Assembly: GCF_034669705.1 (NCBI RefSeq)
Contig: NZ_JAXMOR010000021.1
Coordinates: 1 to 64,000 of the forward strand
Direction of reading: 5' to 3'
Length of the DNA stretch: 64,000 bases
DNA from: Marinovum sp034669705
GTDB lineage: Bacteria > Pseudomonadota > Alphaproteobacteria > Rhodobacterales > Rhodobacteraceae
Both the position numbers and the translations under genes were made by a program. Below the pieces are notes generated by a model. That model searched no databases, had not been told where the DNA came from, and saw only the letters and a program-made list of their open reading frames with translations. Positions within the stretch are counted from its first letter, which is position 1; the number at the start of each line of letters is the position of its first letter. This document shows positions 57,519-64,000 of the stretch, piece after piece.

Positions 57519-59749
57519 CTGCAGGAGAGGGTTTCACAGTGGAAGCGGCACGCGATCTGCAGGACACCCCGGCCGTGACGCAGGCGGATTTCCTGAATTC
57601 GGACTTCCCCGCGCCGGTGAGCCTGCCGTCAAAGTCGCTCGAAGGCCCCGGCCGCTTCGTCAACCGCGAGATGTCGTGGCTCGGCTTCAACTGGCGGGTG
57701 CTGGAAGAGGCCGGAAACCCGCGCGTGCCGCTGCTCGAACGGCTGCGCTTCCTGTCGATCTCGGCCGCCAATCTCGACGAGTTCTTTACCGTCCGCGTCG
57801 CCGGGCTGCGCGAGCTGCAGAAGGAGGGCCATACCGCGCCCTCGCACGACGGGCTGACCCCGGGCGAGCAGCTGGTGCAGATCCGCGAGGATGCCCGCCG
57901 GTTGATGGCCGCACAGCAGCAGACCTGGGCGGCGCTGCGCCGCGAGATGGAGACCCACGGCATCGAGATCGTCGACCGGGTCGATCTCAAGTTTTCCGAC
58001 CGCCAGCACCTCGATACCGTCTTTTTGCGGCAGGTCTTTCCGATCCTGTCGCCGCTGGCGATCGACCCGGCGCATCCCTTTCCGTTCATTCCCAATACCG
58101 GCTACAGCCTCGCGCTCGAGCTGGAACGGGCCGCTGATGGCCGGGTGCTCAAGGCGCTTCTGCCGATCCCGCACCAGACCGACCGGTTCGTCAGCCTGCC
58201 CTCGCCCGAGGGCACGCGCCGCTTCCTGCCGCTGGAACAGCTGCTGCTGCTGCACACCGAGAGCCTGTTTCCCGGCTACCGGCTGAAGGCGCATTTCCTG
58301 TTTCGGGTGCTGCGCGACAGCGATCTCGAGGTCGAGGACGAGGCCGAGGATCTGGTGCGCGAATTCGAGGTGGCGCTGAAACGCCGCCGCCGCGGCGAAG
58401 TGGTGCGGCTGACGGTGTCGCGCGGCGCGCCGCCCCGGCTGCTCGAGGTGGTCAAGCGCGAGCTGCATGTCAGCGACGCCGAGATCATCGAGCTTGACGG
58501 CATGCTGGGCGTGGCCGACCTCAAGGAGCTGGTGCTCGAGAGCCGGCCGGACCTGCTCTGGCCGTCGTTCACCCCGCGGGTGCCGGAACGGGTGCAGGAC
58601 CACGACGGCGACATGTTCGCCGCGATCCGCAGCAAGGACATGCTGCTGCACCATCCCTACGAGACCTTCGACATGGTGGTGCGCTTCCTGCAGCAGGCGG
58701 CGCGCGATCCGGATGTGGTGGCGATCAAGCAGACGCTCTATCGCACGTCCAAGAACTCGCCGATCGTCAGCGCGCTCTGCGAGGCGGCCGAGGACGGCAA
58801 GTCGGTGACAGCGCTGGTCGAGCTCAAGGCGCGGTTCGACGAGGCCGCCAACATCCGCCAGTCGCGGCGGCTGGAACGGTCAGGCGCGCATGTGGTCTAT
58901 GGCTTCCTCGAATGGAAGACCCACGCCAAGATCTCGACCGTGGTGCGGCGCGAGGGCAAGGACCTTGTGACCTATACCCATTACGGCACCGGCAATTACC
59001 ATCCGATCACCGCCCGCATCTATACCGACCTCAGCTTTTTCACCTGCGACACCGACCTCGGGATCGATGCCACCAAGGTGTTCAACTATGTCTCGGGCTA
59101 TGCGCGGCCGCTTGATCTGCGCAATATCTCGATATCGCCGCATGACATGAAGACCGACCTGCTGGCGATGATCGAGGCCGAGGCGGCGCATGCGCGGCGC
59201 GGCCGGCCGGCGGCGATCTGGGCCAAGATGAACTCGGTGATCGAGCCAGACATCATCGACGCGCTCTACGCGGCCAGCCAGGCGGGGGTGAAGATCTCCC
59301 TGGTGATCCGCGGCATCTGCGGGCTGAAACCCGGGGTGAAGGGGCTGAGCGAGAACATCCGCGTCAAATCCATCGTCGGCCGCTTTCTTGAGCATTCGCG
59401 CATCGTCTGTTTCGGCAATGGCGGCGGGCTTCCGTCCGAGAGGAGCCGGGTGTTCTTTTCCTCGGCAGACTGGATGGGCCGCAACCTCAGCCGCCGGATC
59501 GAGACGCTGGTCGAGGCGCGAAATCCCACCGTCAAGGCGCAGATCACCGAGCAGATCATGGCCGCCAACCTCGCCGATGTGGCGCAGAGCTGGGTGATGC
59601 GGCCGGACGGGCGGTTTCAGCGGCCGGCGCTGTCGGAGGGGGAGTTTGCCTTCAACTGCCACCGGTTCTTCATGGAGAACCCGTCGCTGTCGGGGCGCGG
59701 ATCGGCCGGGGCGGCGGATGTGCCGGTGCTGACCCATACGGCGGACTGA
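57515..59749 (+). CDS. ppk: Polyphosphate kinase 1
   Basis: A 744-residue enzyme that makes polyphosphate from ATP. The family start FVNREMSWLGFNWRVLEEAG (about 50-69), HHPYETFDMVV, the PLD-like catalytic His regions THAKISTVV and later HSRIVCFGNG, and FSSADWMGRNL are all intact. It has a GTG start overlapping the hdaA stop. A 3.3-kb block of other genes separates it from the ppx-type gene at 63113. Confidence 0.97.
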   Translation: MTAGEGFTVEAARDLQDTPAVTQADFLNSDFPAPVSLPSKSLEGPGRFVNREMSWLGFNWRVLEEAGNPRVPLLERLRFLSISAANLDEFFTVRVAGLRELQKEGHTAPSHDGLTPGEQLVQIREDARRLMAAQQQTWAALRREMETHGIEIVDRVDLKFSDRQHLDTVFLRQVFPILSPLAIDPAHPFPFIPNTGYSLALELERAADGRVLKALLPIPHQTDRFVSLPSPEGTRRFLPLEQLLLLHTESLFPGYRLKAHFLFRVLRDSDLEVEDEAEDLVREFEVALKRRRRGEVVRLTVSRGAPPRLLEVVKRELHVSDAEIIELDGMLGVADLKELVLESRPDLLWPSFTPRVPERVQDHDGDMFAAIRSKDMLLHHPYETFDMVVRFLQQAARDPDVVAIKQTLYRTSKNSPIVSALCEAAEDGKSVTALVELKARFDEAANIRQSRRLERSGAHVVYGFLEWKTHAKISTVVRREGKDLVTYTHYGTGNYHPITARIYTDLSFFTCDTDLGIDATKVFNYVSGYARPLDLRNISISPHDMKTDLLAMIEAEAAHARRGRPAAIWAKMNSVIEPDIIDALYAASQAGVKISLVIRGICGLKPGVKGLSENIRVKSIVGRFLEHSRIVCFGNGGGLPSERSRVFFSSADWMGRNLSRRIETLVEARNPTVKAQITEQIMAANLADVAQSWVMRPDGRFQRPALSEGEFAFNCHRFFMENPSLSGRGSAGAADVPVLTHTAD

Positions 59750-59764
59750 GGGGGACTTGCGGCG

Positions 59765-60160
59765 TCAGGTCTCGGCGTCGCAGCACAGTTCGAGCAGCGC
59801 CTCGACCACCCGTTCGCAGGATTCCAGCTTGTCGATGCAGACCGCGTCGGGGTGCAGCGCACGGATGGTCTTTTCCTCGGAGACGTGGCCGCTGTAGACC
59901 ACAGTGGGGATCTTCTTGGTGCCGAGCAGGGCCAGCAACTGGCGGCCCTCGCGGCCGGGGCCGAAGGGGTCGGCGGTGAACTTGCCGAGGTTGAGGTCAA
60001 GCACGCAGCAATCGAATCCGCCGGCGTCGATTGCCTTGAGCGCGGCGAGATAGCTGTGCGCCGGCTCCTTGGCCAGCAGACCATGCTCATCCGCGACCAG
60101 CTGCAGTTCGCCTGCCAGCAAGCCGTTGTCCTCGACGATCAGAACGCTTGTTCTGGTCAT
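59765..60160 (-). CDS. Single-domain response regulator
   Basis: A 131-residue stand-alone receiver: acidic pair in LIVEDN (10-11), phospho-acceptor Asp55 in CCVLDLNLG, Ser/Thr position in VVYSGH, Lys in CIDKLES. No output domain. I chose ATG 60160 with GGAGG eight bases upstream. It converges on ppk with 15 bases between stops. It resembles the receivers paired with HWE kinases in this order, but no kinase is adjacent. Confidence 0.9.
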   Translation of the reverse strand: MTRTSVLIVEDNGLLAGELQLVADEHGLLAKEPAHSYLAALKAIDAGGFDCCVLDLNLGKFTADPFGPGREGRQLLALLGTKKIPTVVYSGHVSEEKTIRALHPDAVCIDKLESCERVVEALLELCCDAET

Positions 60161-60295
60161 GGCCTTGCCTCCGGAGTTCTCTGGTTGGCGAAACAATAGA
60201 CCCTTGCCCGGCGCTTGGGAATGCCGAAAGCGCCGGCATCGCGGGCAAGGAGGACGGCGCGGCGGGGCCGCGCCGTCCCATACTTCAGGCCGGCG

Positions 60296-61765
60296 TTATT
60301 CCGCCGGGCTGACCCGGGCGCCGGCGGGCGCGCCCCGGGCTGCGGGCGCATCCGGCCAGGCGGTCGGATCGGTGTCGAGGTCGGGGAACTTTGCCGGGTC
60401 GAAGACCGGCTTGGTGATGCCCTGCTTCAGCTGCTCCCGGAAGTCGGTGATGATCCTGAGCGCCACCGGGAAGAGCATCATCAGCGCCATCAGGTTGACC
60501 ACCGCCAGAATGCCCATCATCGGGTCCGAGAAGGCAAACACCGCCGTCGCCCCCGGTGCCACCGCGCCGAGAAAGACGATGCCCACGATCGCCACGCGCA
60601 GCACATGCAGCGCCGTCGGGTTGCCGGTCATGAAGGTGAGGGCATTCTCGCCCAGGTAGTAGTTGTACATGATCGACGAGAAGGCAAAGAGCAGGATCGC
60701 GAAGGTCAGGAAATACTGCGACCAGGCACCGACATGATCGACCAGCGACTGCTGGGTCAGGGCCACCCCGTCAACGCCGTCGGCGCCGGGCTGGTAGACA
60801 TCGCTGAGCAGGATCACGAAGGCGGTGCAGGAGCAGATGATCATCGTGTCGATGAAGACCGACAGGCTCTGCACGATGCCTTGGCTGACCGGGTGCCTGA
60901 CATAGGCGGTGGCCGCCACGTTGGGCGCCGAGCCGAGACCGGCCTCGTTCGAGAACAGACCGCGCCGCAGGCCCTGCGCCAGCGCCGCGCCCATGCCGCC
61001 GGCGACCGCCTCGCGGAAGCCCAGCGCATTGGCGACGATGTCCCAGATCACCGCCGGCAGGCTGGTGATGTTGAGCACGATGACGATCAGCGCCATGGCG
61101 ATGTAGCTCAGCGCCATGATCGGGATGATCACGTCGGCCGCCTTGGCGATGCGGTGGATGCCGCCGTAGATGATGAAGCCGGTGGCGATCGCCAGCGCGA
61201 TGCCGGTGTACATCCGCGGGATCTCCATGCTGTCGAGCGCCGCACCGGCCACTGTATTGCCCTGAAAGGCGTTGAAACCGATGGCGAAGGAGGCGATCAG
61301 GCAGACCGCGTAGATCACCGCCAGCCAGCGATACTGCTGGCCGAGGCCGAAGAGGATGGTGCGCGCCGGCCCGCCGCGGTAGCTGCCGTCGGGGGTGGAG
61401 CGCTTGTAGAGCTGCGCCAGCGAGGATTCGATCAGCGAGGTGCACATGCCAACCAGCGCGATCACCCACATCCAGAACACCGCCCCGGGTCCGCCGAGCG
61501 AGATCGCCACCGCGACGCCGGCGATGTTGCCGCCGCCGACCCGGCCACCGACCGAGACGAAGAGCGCTTCCCGGGCGCTGATCTGGGTGGGATCGGAGGA
61601 CTCTTCGTCGCCGGTGAGCACGCCGAACATTCGGCGGAAGAAGCGAAACTGGATGAACCCGCTGGCGACGGTAAAGAACCCGCCGAAGACCACGAGGATC
61701 GGCACCAGCGCCCAGCCCCATGTCAAATCGTTGATCAGGTTGAAAAGTGGATCGAAAAATGCCAT
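60296..61765 (-). CDS. Sodium:alanine symporter family (AGCS) transporter
   Basis: A 489-residue inner-membrane symporter with about 10-11 TM segments. The AGCS signature GGRVGGGNIAGVAVAISLGGPG (about 73-94, with a Gly-rich loop), GGPARTILFGLG, FSNEAGLGSAPNVAATA and SSIMYNYYLGENAL are clear. It moves small neutral amino acids with Na+ or H+. It is oriented away from its plus-strand neighbours and is part of the block between ppk and ppx. Confidence 0.94.
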   Translation of the reverse strand: MAFFDPLFNLINDLTWGWALVPILVVFGGFFTVASGFIQFRFFRRMFGVLTGDEESSDPTQISAREALFVSVGGRVGGGNIAGVAVAISLGGPGAVFWMWVIALVGMCTSLIESSLAQLYKRSTPDGSYRGGPARTILFGLGQQYRWLAVIYAVCLIASFAIGFNAFQGNTVAGAALDSMEIPRMYTGIALAIATGFIIYGGIHRIAKAADVIIPIMALSYIAMALIVIVLNITSLPAVIWDIVANALGFREAVAGGMGAALAQGLRRGLFSNEAGLGSAPNVAATAYVRHPVSQGIVQSLSVFIDTMIICSCTAFVILLSDVYQPGADGVDGVALTQQSLVDHVGAWSQYFLTFAILLFAFSSIMYNYYLGENALTFMTGNPTALHVLRVAIVGIVFLGAVAPGATAVFAFSDPMMGILAVVNLMALMMLFPVALRIITDFREQLKQGITKPVFDPAKFPDLDTDPTAWPDAPAARGAPAGARVSPAE

Positions 61766-62022
61766 TGCAAGACTCCTTGTCGGCCAGCGATGCCCCCACG
61801 CTAGCAGGTGCCACTCCGGGGCGTCACCTATGAATGTGGTTCGCGCATAGGTCGAACATCGCGCCGGCGACCCGGTGCCTCGGGAGCGGGCAGTCGCAGG
61901 CCGGAGCGCCGCCGGCCGAGGGGCGGGTGCGAAGAGATAGGCTGGCTTGACCGGGGGCGGGTTCGCCCTAGCTGCCGCTAGATTGAGAGGAGCGCGCCCA
62001 CAGGGTGCGAAGAGGTGAGATC

Positions 62023-62208
62023 ATGGAGAAAGCGATGCTTGGCTGGGCCCTGACGTTCCTTGTGGTTGCGGTGGGCGTCGGGCTTCTCGGATTTGCCAAT
62101 ATTGCGCTCATTCCGACGGAAAGCGCACAGATCATCTTCTTTGTCTTCATCGTTCTGTTTATCATCGCCATGGTGATGCGCGCCCTTCACGGCAAGCCTC
62201 GCACATGA
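62023..62208 (+). CDS. DUF1328 small membrane protein
   Basis: A 61-residue two-TM protein matching the DUF1328 pattern (MLGWALTFLVVAVGVGLLGF and the second segment IIFFVFIVLFIIAMVM). Function unknown; often stress-related. ATG 62023 has AGAGGTGAGA upstream; ATG 62035 gives the shorter family-typical start and also has GGAG. It precedes a DUF883/holin-like pair. Confidence 0.9.
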   Translation: MEKAMLGWALTFLVVAVGVGLLGFANIALIPTESAQIIFFVFIVLFIIAMVMRALHGKPRT

Positions 62209-62318
62209 GCCCGACCGACGCGGACCTGCCGGCAACAGGGGCCGCGCCCCGACCCACATCTGACCCCGGTGCCGCCGCCGATCCCGGCGCGCGCACCCCA
62301 CATGCAGCGGAGAAGACC

Positions 62319-62615
62319 ATGGCCACCAAGGAAGAACTCGAACAGCAGCTCGAAGTCGCGCGCCGCGATATCGAAACCCTCGCCACCATGGCCGGCGGCA
62401 CCGTGCGCGAGCAGGTGCAGACCGGCGTGGCCAAGGCCAACACCGAGATCGAGCATCTCTCGGCCGAGGCCCGCGCGCTCTATGACCAGGCGCGCAACGA
62501 AGGCGCGCGGATGCGGCAGATGACCGAGGACCACATCCGCTCGAACCCGCTGGCGACGGTCGGTCTGGCCTTTGCCGCCGGTGTCATCCTGTCGGGGCTG
62601 CTGGGCCGGAAATGA
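62319..62615 (+). CDS. DUF883 (ElaB/YqjD-like) membrane-anchored protein
   Basis: A 98-residue protein. An amphipathic helical part (ATKEELEQQLEVARRDIETL; EIEHLSAEARALYDQAR) is followed by the C-terminal RSNPLATVGLAFAAGVILSG membrane anchor, the mark of the ElaB/YqjD/DUF883 family, whose members bind ribosomes in stationary phase. I chose ATG 62319 with GGAG six bases upstream; an open frame begins earlier at 62205 with a low-complexity Ala/Pro start. It overlaps the next gene (ATGA). Confidence 0.87.
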   Translation: MATKEELEQQLEVARRDIETLATMAGGTVREQVQTGVAKANTEIEHLSAEARALYDQARNEGARMRQMTEDHIRSNPLATVGLAFAAGVILSGLLGRK

Positions 62616-63064
62616 GCCTCGCGCGCGGGTTGACCAAGCTGGCGACCGACTTCCTGGCGCTCAAGTCGCGCCGGATTGCCAGGCTCGCGGCGATGGGCCT
62701 GGCGGCGGCACTGCTGGTGCTGGTGTTCCTGTCGTTGACCCTGATGTTCGGCAGCCTGGCGCTGTTCCTGGCGCTCGAGCCGGCCCTTGGCGGCCCAGGC
62801 GCGGCCTTTGCCGTGGCGGGCTTGTGCCTTTTGATGGCGCTGGTGATCATGCTGGCAGGAGCGCTGATGATGCGTCGCCGCCGCAGGCCGCCGCGGCGGG
62901 CCGTGGCGGTGCCGGTCGCGCCCCAGACCCGGGCCGGGCCGGTGCCGCCGGACCCGCCGGCAGACAAGAGGTCGCGGCCCAGCGGACCGATGGCGGCGGC
63001 CTCGGGATTCCTTGCCGGCTTTGTCACTGGAAAGGCTGCGGATAAACTCCCGCCGCGGCGTTGA
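62612..63064 (+). CDS. YqjE/DUF1469-like holin-family membrane protein
   Basis: A 150-residue protein with an amphipathic start, two strong TM segments (about 25-50 and 60-88) and a basic Pro-rich C-terminus (MRRRRRPPRRAVAVPV onward). It pairs with the DUF883 gene the way YqjE pairs with YqjD in E. coli. A similar pair lies at 11092-12164. It starts within the DUF883 stop (ATGA). Confidence 0.82.
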   Translation: MSLARGLTKLATDFLALKSRRIARLAAMGLAAALLVLVFLSLTLMFGSLALFLALEPALGGPGAAFAVAGLCLLMALVIMLAGALMMRRRRRPPRRAVAVPVAPQTRAGPVPPDPPADKRSRPSGPMAAASGFLAGFVTGKAADKLPPRR

Positions 63065-63112
63065 CCATGGCCCGCTTGCCGGGCCATATGGGAAAAAACG
63101 CCGAGGACTATC

Positions 63113-64000
63113 ATGGACGTATCACGCGAAGGCGCAGCGCAGGATCACGGGCCGTTCGGCCGCGCGCTGTTCGACGACCCGAGCGTCCGCCGGCTGGCGC
63201 GTGTGGGCGTGGTGGACATCGGCTCGAACTCGGTCCGGCTGGTGGTGTTCGACGGCGCGGCGCGGTCGCCGGCCTATTTCTACAACGAAAAGATCATGTG
63301 CGGCCTTGGCGCCGGGATGGCGGAATCCGGCGTGCTGAACCCCGAGGGCCGGCGCCGGGCGCTTTCGGCGCTGCGGCGGTTCCAGTACCTGGCGCGCGGC
63401 ATGGACCTGCCGCCGCTGACCGCGGTGGCCACCGCCGCGGTGCGCGATGCCTCTGACGGGCCGGATTTCTGCGACCAGGTGCTGCGCGAGACCGGACAGA
63501 AGATCCACATCATCGACGGCGAGGAGGAGGCCAGGCTCTCGGCGCAGGGGGTGCTGCTGGGCTGGCCGGGTTCCTACGGGCTGGTTTGCGACATCGGCGG
63601 CTCGTCGATGGAACTGGCCGAGATCCATGACGGCGCGGTCGGCAAGCGGGTGACCTCGCCGCTGGGGCCGCTGAAGCTGCGCGATGTGGCGGGCGGCGCC
63701 AAGGGGCGCAAGGCCCATATCAAGGCGGTGATCGACGACCTGCACGCCCGCATGGGGCCGCAGTCCAACCGGCTGTTTTTGGTCGGTGGCTCGTGGCGGG
63801 CCATCGCGCGCATCGACATGGAGCGGCGCGGCTATCCGCTGCACGTGCTGCATGAATATCGCATGACCACCAGCGCGGTGCGCGAGACCGCGAAATTCAT
63901 CGCCGACCGCGACCCCGACGCGCTGCGCAGCCTGTGCGGGCTGTCGGCCTCGCGGATGGCGCTGGTGCCCTATGCGATCGAGGTGCTCAAGCGGCTGGTG
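63113..64000 (+). CDS. ppx: Ppx/GppA exopolyphosphatase family, partial at right edge
   Basis: 296 codons are visible and the gene runs off the window. The ASKHA-type phosphate-binding loop VVDIGSNSVRLVVFDG (about 31-46), the catalytic IIDGEEEARLSAQG with Glu residues, and the second phosphate loop CDIGGSSMELAEI are intact. It degrades polyphosphate or pppGpp. ATG 63113 follows GGACTATC; a ribosome site is weak. It normally follows ppk in relatives. Confidence 0.93.
   Translation, partial: MDVSREGAAQDHGPFGRALFDDPSVRRLARVGVVDIGSNSVRLVVFDGAARSPAYFYNEKIMCGLGAGMAESGVLNPEGRRRALSALRRFQYLARGMDLPPLTAVATAAVRDASDGPDFCDQVLRETGQKIHIIDGEEEARLSAQGVLLGWPGSYGLVCDIGGSSMELAEIHDGAVGKRVTSPLGPLKLRDVAGGAKGRKAHIKAVIDDLHARMGPQSNRLFLVGGSWRAIARIDMERRGYPLHVLHEYRMTTSAVRETAKFIADRDPDALRSLCGLSASRMALVPYAIEVLKRLV

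Overview
The window comes from a GC-rich alphaproteobacterium, most likely of the Rhodobacterales (Rhodobacteraceae/Roseobacteraceae). The reasons are an rnhB-ccrM pair (RNase HII and a CcrM-type GANTC methyltransferase), an AI-2E/HdaA/Ppk block with Ppx at the right edge, a hisD with UPF0262 and LMW phosphatase genes nearby, a short bacterial ProS, and a complete PhyR-NepR-EcfG general stress system. No phage, IS, CRISPR, rRNA or tRNA gene was recognised.

Layout. 0-4.4 kb: trpS, a rhomboid-fold protein lacking its catalytic residues, an AI-2E permease, a Crp/Fnr regulator and a receiver-like protein with Asp changed to Glu. 4.4-16 kb: a giant CheB-CheR-PAS-HWE hybrid sensor divergent from a single-domain receiver, then small stress-type genes (CsbD, PNPOx-like, a 22-residue membrane peptide heading a holin/DUF3618/BrkB operon, a double-PRC-barrel protein). 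16-21 kb: the core stress circuit, with exoD, a second nepR-like gene, phyR, nepR, ecfG, a HisKA_2 kinase and a PLDc_N peptide. 21-28 kb: a dihydrolipoamide-dehydrogenase-like enzyme and a fadE/thiolase/fadJ beta-oxidation operon. 28-34.5 kb: a dehydrogenase fused to a membrane domain, a 32-residue peptide, a candidate small RNA, a rhodanese, a second copy of the 22-residue peptide, a second EcfG-type sigma factor facing a third NepR-like gene, sodC and a BON protein. 34.5-43 kb: AI-2E, the NHEJ pair ku-ligD, topoisomerase IB, a PLD-family protein and murJ. 43-64 kb: mostly housekeeping genes (ccrM, rnhB, hisD, proS, hdaA, ppk, partial ppx), with repeats and a block of small membrane proteins between ppk and ppx.

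The unifying feature is a repeated promoter motif, GGAAC-N16/17-(C/T/G)GTT, matching the known alphaproteobacterial EcfG consensus. I located 21 copies by eye (one has AGTT as its -10), nearly all directly upstream of genes, between 8.4 and 43.3 kb. Two gene pairs (phyR/nepR and the hybrid kinase/receiver) have overlapping divergent copies. This stretch therefore looks like a stress regulon gathered around its own regulators. It covers signalling (PhyR, kinases, two sigma factors, three NepR-like proteins), envelope proteins (holin-like, BrkB, BON, PRC, ExoD, MurJ, PLD) and DNA repair (Ku/LigD). trpS and murJ, which I recall as neighbours in related genomes, flank it.

Limits: all family names come from reading the protein sequences, with no database search. 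Starts were chosen from ribosome-binding sites and family start positions. Promoters were found by eye, and single base differences in the -10 element lower confidence for several of them.
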